From assembly GCA_018417955.1 (NCBI GenBank), contig JACTVC010000006.1, positions 372,001 through 436,000 on the forward strand: a stretch of DNA of 64,000 nt, written 5' to 3'. The position numbers were made by a program, and so were the translations under genes. Shown piece by piece: positions 19,276-30,707 of this stretch. The stretch is from Laccaria trichodermophora (Eukaryota; Basidiomycota; Agaricomycetes; Agaricales; Hydnangiaceae). The notes below the pieces were generated by a model. The model was not told where the DNA came from. It saw only the letters and a list, made by a program, of their open reading frames with translations, and searched no databases. Numbering within the stretch: the first letter of the stretch is position 1; each line of letters starts with the position of its first letter.

Positions 19276-21324
19276 ATGGCGCTTTGCGACCAGGACCGAA
19301 TGGGCTTACCATCGCGCCCCCATATCGCAGAACAAAAGGTGGTCGAGGTGACTGAGATGCATGTCGACGTCTGGGTACCGGTCTCTCAACACTTCGACAT
19401 AAATACTGTGAGTCCGCAATCCAAAATCAAGAACCCGTTTAGCACCCACCTACCTACAATATTCAGTCCCCTCCGTTCTCAACCATGTTTCACTACGCCA
19501 TCCAAAGCACCTTCAACCTTTCAGCTCATACGTCATCTTTACCAACTGGTTTGGTTCAGGGGGTAAGCGAGTTCTACGCTTTTGTTGCTCGGATTTAACT
19601 CATTGTCAAATTCACAGATATCAGATTCCATTGGGACTCTGTTCAAACCAGTCAATCAAATAAGAAAACGACTTCGCGACGAAGTGAATGACGCATGGGG
19701 GTCGCCCAAGCGACAAAAAGTCGTGAGTAGTTGTGCTTGAATCCTATCGACTTCCCCCGTTGATTTCTTCAATTATTTCAGGACGTATTTTCCAGATTCT
19801 GCACGCCAGAGACGAAAGAAATGTCCCAACACACCATGGTCCTGATGGACTTCCCCGACGAAATCATTCTCGTCATCTTGCGAAACGTGACGCTGCAGGA
19901 AGCCTTGCCGCTACTGCAGTGCAACTGGCGATTACGCTCAGTCGTTTCGCAATTTTATCTGAAGCATCATGGCTTCGTCATCCGGGATGACGACGTCGAC
20001 GACATCACTCTCCAAGGCGACGTACCTGCAGCAGCCCTCTGCATGTTGTCAGCTTATCCGTTCGTCAACCGAATCACCCTCTGCTGCGACCTCTACTACC
20101 TTGTCGAGTATAAGAATCTCCTCCTGTACATTTTACGCCAGCTCAAGGCTCTCATCTTCTTCAACATCTACTTCAATCCCTTGGACCTTGCTCTGCTACG
20201 TGATCGACGTACCCCAAACGCCATTTATTCCGCGATTACAGCGCTACCCGGTGGCATATTCTCTTTCAAGATCGAAAGAGCCCTTGATCCACCACCCGTC
20301 AAGGCATTATCTCAACCGCCACATCCACAGAGCCGTATTAACCATCGCGGGTTGAACTATTCCATCTCCCGAATCCGCGATCTGGGCTTATCCATGGAAT
20401 TTCCTGTTACTAAATCGCTCTCCAAAATATATGAGAGGCTACTTCAAGGGAAAGCCGTAACCAGCCTCGTCCTCTCGGATCAGTCGACTTGTTCTGCTTT
20501 CAACAAGTTCATGAGATCATTAGATCTCCCCCTTCTCACTCACTTGCATTTTCTGATCACTTCCCGGTGCGGTATTAATCTCCCTCGGAAATTCTTTGCG
20601 CGACATCCACTACTCCAGTCGGCATCTCTCTGTACCTACAGGTTAAAGTCCCAAATGCCGGACTCTCCGTCGAAATTGCTATTCCTTTCACACCTTGAAC
20701 GAATTTCGCTCACCTCTAATCATCACTCGTGGGTGCACAATAATCCTCCTGCACTGCAACGCTTGCAGATCCGACTGCCTTTGTCATTGTACAATCCACG
20801 TGGTCATACATTCTGTTCCACTATGCGGACATTGGCAAACCCCCTCAAATCAGTGTCGGCGCAAGCTTTTGTGGGATTGACCATTGAGTTGTACTTTCCA
20901 TACAGTCTCAGGGAACATATCCTCCACTGCTGCGAGACAGGAAATGTTTGTGAGTGTGCTCCTTCACCGCAAGCAATTGTTCCGCAGGCGAAGAGCCTCG
21001 AAATTAACCTCCGCTCCTTTCATCCCTTGATGTTGGTAAGCGACTCATAATCAATTTCCCTCCAAGTCACTTAGTTTTTCAATTTAGCGCTTTCTTTCTA
21101 CTTGGATCAAGATCTTTCCGAATCTTGAGGGTGTTACCATCAAAGCAACGGACTCGCAACCTAATTTGTTGTGGAGCCCGATGATCCATGCATACTTAGT
21201 GGATTCATCTGCTATGCTGCCCCATCTCAACATGTTCAAATTCTCAGCTGGGGGGGGTAATTACTCGGTTTGGGCCCCATATAACAGACTTACGCCCGAA
21301 AGCAAGACATGGGTCGAACTATAA
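19276..21324 (+). CDS. F-box domain protein
   Basis: Five exons join in phase: 19276-19407, 19467-19562, 19618-19722, 19782-21035 and 21088-21324, giving 607 residues. If translation starts at the in-frame ATG at 19485 it is 557 residues. An F-box lies at about residues 132-170 (MDFPDEIILVILRNVTLQEA ... CNWRLRSVV). It is expected to bind Skp1 in an SCF ubiquitin ligase, with the rest recognising substrate. The long C-terminal part is Leu-rich with irregular LRR-like spacing (LPLLTHLHFLI, LKSVSAQAFVGL), but I cannot place defined repeats. Agaricomycetes carry many divergent F-box genes of this build. The gene starts about 120 bp beyond the retrotransposon LTR, so its promoter may overlap the element. 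All five exons keep the frame, so it appears intact. Confidence 0.75.
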
Positions 21325-22291
21325 CTCATTCAGTAGTAGGTATTAACATACATGTAATATATAATATCATTGTGTATTAGCAACGCTTGTTTGAATTTTT
21401 TAACACAAGTTGCAGCGGGCGGCTATCGATCTGTCAAGAGGTGAGTTCTAATCGCCCATTGAATTCTGAGGAACTTACCTGTGTTATGATAGCCGGTGGC
21501 GCCAATTCTATGTTCACCGAGCTCTTTCCAGGTGGTAGAAGAGGAAAAGAATAAGATTGTGAGTGGTATTATGCAATTTCCGCCCACTCAAGTTCCTAAA
21601 GCACGTGCGGTTTTGACGCGACAACCCTAAAGTCGTCCATATATATACCAACGACAAGTACAAAAGTGTCTTCTTTCTTCCCACTTACCTTATGCTCTTG
21701 CGATACCACTAGTACTTTCTCGCGATCATTCTCCCCTCCTTCCACTCTTTCATTAGTTGTGCTCACTACACGTAGATACTTTGTAGATATAATCAAATCT
21801 AGAATAGTCAGGTACCAGTCAAGAATGATCGAAGAAAACAAAAGCGATAAGTATGAATGGAAATGGAACTTTTCTCCATTTTGAAGTGGAGTAAGTACAA
21901 CAAAGAGTGATCACCCGACCACGGTTGATTGCGCATATCAGCAGGGTAGACATTCTTTTGTGAGTCGCGTCGACTCGTACTGTTGCCATGGTGTTCAGGG
22001 CAACTAACTATGTAACTATTCAGCATTTTTCACGGTGAGTCTTCAACCGGACCTCTAACAAATTTTTTAATTTATTGTCTTTTTAGTTTACGGACCCCGT
22101 TGAGACATTCAGGTCGATGTTGGTCAGTTCTAAAGTACGTGTTGATCCCTTGAAAATGGGTATTTCATGATTGCCGGACTGGACAGTTCTATCTATTGTT
22201 CGCCTCATATCGAACTGAGTTAAATACCAATGTTGCTAGACACGAATTACATCCTCAGTTCCTAACTTTCGAATCTCATCTCTAATATATA
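21325..22291. other. Intergenic stretch, possible gene remnants
   Basis: Some splice-like pieces are present on the plus strand, for example GT at 21441 and AG at 21491 joining open segments, and a possible exon near 22087-22130. They do not connect into a protein I can support. The last part is presumably the promoter of the WD40 gene starting at 22292. Confidence 0.3.
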
Positions 22292-23275
22292 ATGAACCTC
22301 GTGAGTAGTGTGATTTCTTCTGATCCTTCTAGCCCATATCACCTCGTAGGTTCACTCTGTCGAGAAGCTCGTCCGTCATACGCGCAAGATCAGATGGCTC
22401 AGCCTTGACGATGACCAATCATTCTTGCTTAGCACTGGTGAGTTGTCCTCTTTAACTTAAATTTGTCCCCTAATCCCTGATTTAGCTGAGGATGGTGTCA
22501 TCGTTTGGGACCTCAAACTCTGAACGCATCAGGTCATCACCAACTCACCCAACTTGAATCGTCCTGCCTTCTGGACGCCGCTTCGCATGGACCTGTTCAC
22601 GAAGGGCTTCGTATGTGGAATGGGAGATGGAGAGCTTCACGTTTTTTGCTGCCGCTGGTCGGAGGTATGTTGTCAGTCGTAATTTGCCGTGATCTAACCA
22701 TTTCCCATTTAGAATACATTCCATGAAGTTCTTGTTCTTGACGATGAAGAAGCCAAGGAACGTATCTTCAACTATCTCTTCTATTGTGATCAACAACGAC
22801 GTAAGCTTTCTTCATCGTCCTGACCTGCCATTCATTAACATATATGTTATAGGCCGTTATGGTTACTTTGGTCATGCGCCTACGAATGAGTCATTTCCCG
22901 ATGTACATGCTAATCGAGGTGGTAGCTCCATGCTCATCAAAGCCGCACCCGAGCTAGGTGTTATCGAAATTCACCGGGTGAGCCCACGGCCGGTCTGTGG
23001 TTCTTCTGCTATTTCATTGCTTTTATTGAACTGTGTGACAGGTTGAGCAATCCCACCCCGCCGTTGGAGGTAGAGGGATCCAGCAAGCCGGCCACAATGA
23101 TGGGAAGGGAGGCACCGAACCACCCTGCCAGGACGAAGCCATCGAAGCTGCTGAGTGGTCACCTGGCTATAGCTATGGCCGGTTTTCCTTGTTTTTTCTT
23201 TTCAGATGCTTTCTTTATGCTAATCTTTACGGTCTTCCTTTATTATACGCGTATTTTTTATTGTTGCTCGGTTGA
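22292..23275 (+). pseudogene. Short WD40-type paralog with an in-frame stop and C-terminal membrane segment
   Basis: Six exons (22292-22300, 22350-22437, 22486-22664, 22713-22800, 22853-22977, 23042-23275) give a 241-codon frame with TGA at codon 45 (22521-22523). Exon structure copies that of the gene at 23933: a tiny first exon, an 88-nt second exon ending in the same phase, then the block EDGVIVWDLKL matching DDGLLVVWDLQC. After the stop, homology continues (GMGDGELHVF versus GCSDGTLFVY), so the stop interrupts what was one protein. The C-terminus is strongly hydrophobic (RFSLFFLFRC ... LLYAYFLLLLG), suggesting a tail anchor. The central WD repeats of the neighbour are missing. It is most likely a decaying tandem duplicate. 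Readthrough or a sequencing error at the TGA cannot be excluded. Confidence 0.65.
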
Positions 23276-23547
23276 GATGCATTTGTAGGTATATATTGAC
23301 AACTCAATGCAGACCGTTCATATATATCCAATCGTACAAGAATGCCCTACTAATACTAGTTTCTAACATAACTTACCTCAATGAGGGGAAACATCAAATA
23401 ATCTGGTCGTTTTCCCATTTGAGTGCATTATTCCGGAAGTGTCATCATCTTCTCGTAATAAAGTGGCGGCTTTAGAATTTTCGGTCCGAAAATTGTAAGG
23501 CTGCCCTAAACCTGACTGGATATACTACGTTTCTCACACTGATGCGG

Positions 23548-23648
23548 TTTTCTTTCCACTCACTCATGGTCACCCACTCACTCATGGTCACCCACTCACT
23601 CATGGTCACCCACTCACTCATTCATTCACTCACTCACTCACTCACTCC
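23548..23648. repeat. Simple tandem repeats in intergenic DNA
   Basis: Three to four copies of an 18-bp unit (actcactcatggtcaccc) followed by a run of cactcactcact. The rest of the intergenic stretch 23276-23932 holds no gene I can support. Confidence 0.85.
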
Positions 23649-23932
23649 CCCTTACTCTTTCGTAGAATCCCTTCTTGTCATCCGCTAATATAGTAATGTT
23701 CGAGTATGTAGTAGTATAAATAATAAAGAGCAAAAGGGAATAATAAAGCTGAAAACAAAAAGCAAATGATCGATACGAGTACCGGCGATCCAAGGGCATA
23801 ACAACGCCCCTTCCGTTGTCAATCAAGGACACCGAGAACAGAGACAAAAAATGGTTCGCTGTCAAGTGTCTATTGTTATTTTGGGTATATATCTGTAAAG
23901 CGTCAAACGTGCTCAAATGAATATAGTTTCAG

Positions 23933-25546
23933 ATGAATTTCGCCTCATTGCCCAAGGTGCGAGGCCTTGCTCAGAACTGCCTCTACGCGTCTCACGTCTC
24001 TCTGTTTAGTTTGAACAGAAACATACCCTCGTGCGCCACACCAAACCCCTCAATACCATCCGGATTAGCTCTGATGGCACTCGTCTCCTAAGCAGAGGTT
24101 GTAAATTTTCTCCATTCGTATGCTACTACACACTGACTTGAGTGGAGCAGGGGATGACGGACTTCTGGTTGTGTGGGACTTGCAATGCGGCCAGGAAGCT
24201 CAAGTTATATCAGTGGTATTCAACGGTCCTGTTTGCGCGGCTGTGTGGGCCCCTCCAGCTGATCACCCAACGGCGATGTTTGCATTCGGATGCAGCGATG
24301 GGACATTGTTCGTTTACCATCAGCCAATTCCAGAAGTACCCAAACCGTACTCTGTTCCTTCTCACTCACCTAAGCTGACGCTCACCAACAGCTCAAATAT
24401 GAATACGCCTCTGGCACTGACGCACATGATGGCAGGATTGAAGATGTTGCATATGACCCTCAACAGAGCCGACTTGCAACTGCAGGGGATGGATGTGTCA
24501 AGGTATGGGACCTCGATCCTCAAGGTATCAGTTCTGTACCATTATGACCCTTATCCTTTCACTGACAAACGCCAGGACTCGTTACGAACATAGCCTGCGT
24601 TCCGGCGAGGCCGTTTATTGCTAGGAGTGTTTCCTTCTACGACAAAGGTCAGAATATCTTGATCTGTTACCTGGAGTCCCATGAAGTGTGCGTTTCTTTC
24701 ACCAGTTTTAAAGATTGAATGATGACCTTTCATTAGACTCAGCTACAAGATCGAGCCTTGGGCCCTGCAATGGAGACGTCAACTCCCTACTCGAATGTAA
24801 GTTCAGCCCGTACTCTCCCTTCGTTTTAATTTTGTAACTTCTCCGCAGTGGCCACGCGATTGTCGCTGCCGACAATCGGTCTCTCATCGTGTCTAACTTA
24901 GTTGATGGGGTCGATGTTTACTCAATCCCACCACTCCGCCCAACAAGATCTTTCCAACACCCAATCCATACCAACGTCCCCCTAGTTGTCGCTTCAGCTT
25001 TGGGAGGTGTTTTGGTTATGGTTGGTAGTGATGACGGCTCCCCTCGACTCTTCAACATTAATACCGGCCTGTTCTGCGCTGCGCTCCATCATGCACCATG
25101 TACGTCGTGCCTTACTCTCAAGCGCTATTCTCTGAAACTGTCATTCTTCAGCGGGCCTTGTTCAGATTGTCGACGTTGGTTGATCAAAATCAGAAATTGG
25201 TTTTACGCTAACCAATTGATGATAGGCTCACTCCATCGGAAATCATTGTCTTTTGGCCACAGGTTCAACAGATATCGACGTCGACATTAAAGTTTGGCGC
25301 ACAGTTGCGGCACGTCCGTTCATCAACTTTTTGATCCAATATCACTTACCTTTGTTTTAGCCTGACGAAGAACAGGGTGTAGAACGCCCGGTTCCGCCCC
25401 CTCGATTAACATCTATTGGGATATGGCAGTTTCTCTTGATCATTATCCTGTCCTTATTCACGCAGGTCCTCATAGCGACCATTTCGAAGGACACATTATC
25501 TAAATTTGTAACCAAATACTTGACGCATCTTCCTAGAGGTTGGTAG
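23933..25546 (+). CDS. WD40-repeat protein with C-terminal membrane anchor
   Basis: Ten exons: 23933-23956, 24010-24097, 24151-24335, 24392-24524, 24576-24687, 24737-24796, 24849-25099, 25152-25174, 25226-25309 and 25361-25546. They join in phase to a 381-residue protein. Recognisable WD40 strands are DGLLVVWDLQCG, RLATAGDGCVKVWDLD and CLLATGSTD...IKVWR. A probable beta-propeller is thus followed by a hydrophobic helix (SIGIWQFLLIIILSLFTQVLI) and a short basic tail, as in tail-anchored membrane proteins. WD40 propellers are protein-interaction platforms; the partner is unknown. The last intron (25310-25360) would use a GC-AG pair; the others are GT-AG. It lies head-to-tail after the broken paralog at 22292, so a tandem duplication is evident. 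No ortholog name is assigned. Confidence 0.75.
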
Positions 25547-25685
25547 TCCCATGGTTGAGTGGAGAATTGCGAAGGTCAACATCACGTGACCCTTTGTGAA
25601 CCTGCCCTCAACACTGATGCCTCAAAGGGGCCCTGACCGCTTGTTTTCTGTTTTCTTTTTCTCAAACGCATTAGCACAAGTCGTT

Positions 25686-28282
25686 ATGTCTATAGTAGTA
25701 GGTATCAACAGTTGTGCTCCCAACTTAGTCTTACTAGAATCAAATCAGAGCTCTTCGTCCCAAAGTCAAGGCAAAAAACGCGCGCGCGAAGTTTGTATCG
25801 TTCTGCTATGCCGAGGAATTCTAAGGCTCATCGTCTCCCCAGGATCCGGACTTGCGCGTGAACCGCTTTGTTGATGTGGAAGCCGCAGAGACCGACGCCG
25901 AGGAATGTGAAAATGAATTAGATGGTAACTTGGGTGCGTGTGCATCCAAGCATTTCGTTTTGAGTCTCACGCACTTATGTAGACTCGTTGATCGACGATA
26001 ACGAGTTGGAGTCCGAGTCCGAGGATGCTGGTGATTCGTTGATCACCCATACGCTGTTGGCGAAGGCGTTTCGTGAAGACGAGTCTGGAGTGGACTCAAA
26101 ATGGCATTCATTCGTCCAGCGTGCTCACAAACGTGCAACGACCTCTACGCCTATCGCAGTAGACCGATCTTCTCCTGAACCCAGGGCAATTTATGATAAC
26201 GGGAATTTGTGGGAGGTACCGTGCAAAGTGCGTAATTCTTTTATACAGCGCGGACGAGTTACAAGCGCGTCAGCAGGTCGGTTACGAGGAAATTACTGTG
26301 TTCAACATCATGAAGTGGGCGCTACATGACGAAATCCCCGCAACAGGAGCATTATCCGCGTTTGGACGTGCGACTCTTCCAGGGCGAGTTTTCATTGAAG
26401 CACATTCAATAGCGGATGCCAAGAGAATGCTCGCTCATGTCCCCCATGTTACTCCCAACAAAACAAAACCCGTTCCTAGGGATAACTACCTGGAGTACTT
26501 GACCGAAGGGAACACCTACACTCCAATGCCCCATCATTGGGTCAGATTGCAGCGTCCGAGACTATACAAAGGCGATATCGCCCTGATAAGATATGTTGAC
26601 GAGCGGTCTCTCCTAATCGACGTCGCTGTTGTCCCTCGGCACAACTTCACTGAAAACAAGAAAACCTCTGGACGCCCTCCACAGAAGTTAATGAATGCGT
26701 TTGAAGTGGAACACCTTCTCGGTCCTGGCAGCATTTCTGTAAGAAATTGGCGGTTCCTGCTCACAGACGCAAAAGGTCGCGAAGAATTGTATTGCGAATG
26801 TGGTCACCTACTACTCGACGACCTCGACACAAACTCTTACATCCCAGCGGAGGCAATGCCCACCATCGCTGAACTGCAGATGTTCAAACCTTCTTACGAT
26901 GTTCCAGAGGAAGTTCTGACTAAAACTCGGGACAGAATCATGCTAGAGTGTCTCCGGTTCGGAGATCAGGTTAAGATACTCGTTGGAGAGTACCAGGGAT
27001 TATTGGGAGAAGTCGAAGCAATTGACGGCTTGGAAGTTCAGGTCACTATACCCACACAGGGCGTCACTCAGGGAATTTTGATGCCATATCTACGAAGAAA
27101 CTTCCAGATTGGGGATGAGGTCCAGATTGTGTCAGGCCCGAATCCCGGGTTTATAGGATGGGTGACGGCTGTTGAATCTGGAACTGAAGGCGATCCAAAA
27201 ATTTCTGTTGTTAACATATTGCAGGAGAAAGAGGTAATGTTTACGGGTCGAGAGGTCCTTACTTATAGCTTACCCTTTATGGTTCAGGTTAGGACATCGT
27301 GTTCAAAGGTCAAATTTTTTTCTTCGCCATTTGTGTGGACAACAATACGTCCAATACCACCTCCACCCCCGAACAGGCAGTACGCGATCGTCAAAACGAT
27401 CAACAAAAAAAGGAAGCAGGATCCCGATGAAGGCCGGAAAGTCAGAATAAACGAAAATCCCAACCGCCGATATGAAGGCAAAGAAGTAGGTGTGGTTCAC
27501 GGGAATTTTAAAGGTTACCACGGAAGAATCAAATCTACGACCCCGCAAGGAGACGCCCAGGTTGAGCTGAATGCTACAGCTATATCCTCAATGAGAGTTG
27601 AATGTTTTCCTCTCATCCATTTACGCGTTCTGTAAGTTCATCTTGCATTTTGACTTAATTGACTGATAGCTTTGGCAGTCAGAAAAACGATACACTTTCG
27701 GGGCCGCTGTCTGGACTTCGCAACGTCTCTCAATTGACAGCACCTACCGTAAAAGAGGCAGGACCGTCATCTCTCATATGCTCGACTCCTCTTCCACTGC
27801 CCAGAGATATACCAGGAAGTCCAGCATGGGACCCTTCGTCAAGAACACCTCGGCAAAACCAGGATGAGGGGGACGAAACGCCTTCAGAGGCAGTTCCGTA
27901 TTGGTTGGCCGATGATACCTTCAAAAAATACAAATTTAGATTGAAAGTACATGATCCATCAAAACGGTTTGAAGGGGGGATTTACCATGGCAAGTTTGCG
28001 CAATTCTTGTCCGCAATCGGTGGCAGTATTGCAAAGGTCTCAATCAACTTCAAAACCCCGGAAATACCAATACAGTATCTGTTGCCCCTCCATCCAACGA
28101 TGGAGGGGGAACTCGTTGTGCCACTTAGCGGTCCGCTTTGCGGTCAGCTTCTGAAGGTCGCGAAATACAATGATGGTCGATGTAGTTTGAAAGATCCAGC
28201 CAAACCACTTCCGCGTCTCAAGAATTACAAACCACCTACCATGCAATCCGACCAGTTAGTCTCGGTGACGGGGATGATCTAG
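25686..28282 (+). CDS. Spt5-like transcription elongation factor, divergent
   Basis: Five exons (25686-25790, 25843-25924, 25983-26227, 26277-27631, 27670-28282) give 2400 nt, 799 residues. The layout follows Spt5: an acidic N-terminus (ELESESEDAGD), an NGN-like domain near residues 137-215 (LWEVPCK joined over a 49-bp intron to VGYEEITVFNIM, then GRVFIEAHSIADAKRML), and KOW motifs near 373 (GDQVKILVGEYQGLLGEVEA), 423 (GDEVQIVSGPNPGFIG) and 545 (GKEVGVVHGNFKGYHGR). A single CTR-like box, SPAWDPSSRTP, lies near 646. Canonical Spt5 pairs with Spt4, clamps RNA polymerase II and has many CTR repeats; only one is visible here. It is shorter and more divergent than a housekeeping Spt5, so I infer a lineage-specific paralog. 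The start ATG is the first in frame; an intron near 25700 is an alternative. The 38-bp last intron is unusually short. Confidence 0.8.
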
Positions 28283-28445
28283 GGAATTCTGAAGTGCCTG
28301 AACGGTCGTTTCTTATGCTGTTTTTTGTCGAGAGTCGCCCCTGGCTCCTGTGTATATATTCTATATCAACATTGCAATTCAGTACATTCCGAATACTCGT
28401 TCATTTTCTGGTCGCAACACCTGGTTCTCCCCGAATTCCCATCCT

Positions 28446-29214
28446 TCAGGGATGCTTTTCTGGTTGAACTGCAGATAATGAGATGAGTCGTATCATCAGC
28501 ATCTTGTTGGCTGACGTCCTCTCACCGATTACACGTAGGTAGCCATCTTTGAAAAGCAAGTCAACGTCGTCAGCTTCGAGCGTATTCACCTTGTACTCAA
28601 GAAACGGCTGCAGCTTCCGTGGATCCAAAACCTATGAAGGCGTTTAGCAAGGTAAAGACTTCGGCTTATCATTCTTACGACGACTTTTCCGTTCATGCGA
28701 AGCTTTTGAAGGACTGTGATGAGGTCGAGGTCTCCATTGTCGTTGCACTCGACATCAATCTCTTGTTTGTGACACCAGTCTTTTGGCCCTTCAAAGCGTC
28801 GTATGCGGAGTATGCGACGGGGAACTTCAGGAACGCTTTGCAGTTTTTTGCGGACTTCAGCTCCAGCTTCGTCTTTGTCCACTAAAGGCAAGCTCCGCAT
28901 ATCGACCGCCACCGTCTCAATACCAATCTCAATATCGGCTTGACTATCTTCATGCGTACCCAACACCTGAGATCGGAGTAAGTTTATTTCAGTGCATCTA
29001 TCTGGCAGCGTCATCTCACAAAATTTATCAAAGCATTCTCGTAGTCGGTTTTGGTAGGCTCCGCGCGGTTTCTTTTGGCAGTGGAGGGGACAGATAGTTG
29101 GAACTTTTGACATAAAGACTTCAGGATATCCCTGCGAAACTTTTTGAGAGCGGTCGGCACGATAATATCTCGTTGTAAGATACGTTCGGCGTGTTCAATT
29201 GTTAGGTCTGCCAT
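28446..29214 (-). CDS. Hypothetical protein, three exons
   Basis: Exons on the minus strand at 29214-29020, 28966-28679 and 28631-28446 join in phase to 222 residues; both introns are GT-AG and about 50 bp. I do not recognise the family. The N-terminal 65 residues look like a small helical domain (LTIEHAERILQ ... ALKKFRRDILKSLCQKFQL ... YENALINF), faintly SAP-like in spacing. The rest is acidic and mixed. The stop lies about 165 bp from the end of the convergent Spt5-like gene, so the two transcripts face each other tail to tail. About 130 bp separates its start from the divergent plus-strand gene, so the two small genes could share a promoter. Function unknown. Confidence 0.6.
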
Positions 29215-29343
29215 TACAAGTCAATGAGGGCGTTGCAGTCCACTGACTCTTTAAAGGCTTAATTTCCATAGCAACGGCGACCATGTCCCAACTGTTGTAG
29301 TGGTTTTTGTTCTTGTATAACGACGGGAGAACAATGCCAACAT

Positions 29344-30016
29344 ATGGACTTAATAAGCTGCGACTTTTTCGCTCGAACTGCTCTAATGCCTCCCCATCGC
29401 ATCCAACGTTACCACTCGCGTCCAACCATAAGGTCCATATTTTCCCCTGAGCGCTTGCTCACCCCTCCACCAAATACTCTAAGATCTGCATTCACTTTCA
29501 TCGATCATTATGATGTCACGGATCCGGACAAGCCCGAAACAGCCGAGTCATCAAGTAGCAAATCATACCGCCCAATTCTGATGTTAAAACCGCGAGGGGA
29601 AGTGTCCCGGGCTTACAACCTTCAGGTTGAGATGAAAGTCGACGACAAACAATTCGCAGATATACAAGTAAGTCCTAACTTTTATTGATGCCTAAAGCCT
29701 CGCTGATCCTTACTTAGGATCTAATCTCGCGATTGGTTGCCAACCACCTAGAGACCAGCCTTTCTTTTAGGCGACAATCCAGCGCCGATTTAGATACCGT
29801 TTATGAAAAGGTGATTTAGCTCAAGTTGAGTCAATGCGACTAACAAAGCTGCAGGCACTCGAAAAATTTCCATTGCTAAAGCGGTTCAAAGATAATTGGG
29901 CCATCTCTGACTTTGTGAAGCTTGAGCTGAAACGGACCGTGCAGCAATCTCGGAGATCGCGTAAGAAAAACTCAAAGGCACGCATTTCCCCGGACAATGA
30001 TTTCGACGACCAGTGA
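29344..30016 (+). CDS. Hypothetical protein, three exons
   Basis: Exons 29344-29667, 29718-29810 and 29855-30016 join in phase to 192 residues. A second in-frame ATG at 29386 would give a protein 14 residues shorter. The N-terminal half is Pro/Ser-rich. The C-terminal half has a compact, charged, probably helical segment (KFPLLKRFKDNWAISDFVKLEL) followed by a basic, nuclear-localisation-like tail (RRSRKKNSKAR). I have the impression that related short proteins are widespread and multicopy in Agaricomycetes, but I cannot name a function. It is divergently arranged with the gene at 28446-29214. Confidence 0.6.
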
Positions 30017-30707
30017 TCGGGCTGTGATTATCCCGTGAGTGGCCCTTTCACCGGGATATTCGCTTCGTTTTCTGGAAATACTCCAAATCTGACATTTGCT
30101 TCGTCTTTTTGACAGATTTGATGTCAGATTATATATATGTTGTTGTATACTTACGCGGACCATTTTCCAAGGTTGGCTTCAATACGAATTTTGAAATTGT
30201 TCAAGAATTTGTTCTATATACGGATTTTGTACTTGTAAGAAGCTGTGAAAGTATGATATATTAGGCTACATATTTCTTGTTTGTCCTAAGATTTGTCAAC
30301 TTTTCGAAGGAATCAAACACAATTATAATAAATTTTGATGGAAATTTAAAAATACGACAATAAGATTCGGCCCTTGGCGGGATTGGTTGTCGGACTAAAA
30401 ATCTTATATCGAGTCCGTCTTATCAACAAACAATAGTCAAAAATGATTAATTTGTCCTTGCATCTGTCAAACCCTTCGCTTAGGTGTCCGATCGTCCCTT
30501 GTTTCAGGTGTATGTCGCCACTCACATTCTGACAGTCTGGAAGCGTCTGGCTGGTCTGGCTCCAGACCGGCCACACGGTTGGAGTTTTCCTGATGTGCCA
30601 TGTTTCGTGACCTTCGCCGTCGAACGACATCAACTCATGCAGCCTCTGGTAATCTTCGAACGACCAAGACTGCCGTAGGCAACACTTTATCCTTGACAGA
30701 GTACGCC
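30017..30707. other. Intergenic stretch before the dynamin-like gene
   Basis: AT-rich over 30100-30470, then mixed composition. The frame entering 30708 is open back to about 30600, so an additional 5' exon of the dynamin-like gene could lie here. I see no other gene. Confidence 0.35.

Noticed and set aside
26193..26276. An apparent alternative N-terminus of the Spt5-like gene beginning MITGICGRYRAK
   Set aside because: This reads through a 49-bp GT-AG intron in the wrong frame. Splicing 26227 to 26277 gives the expected NGN-like sequence.
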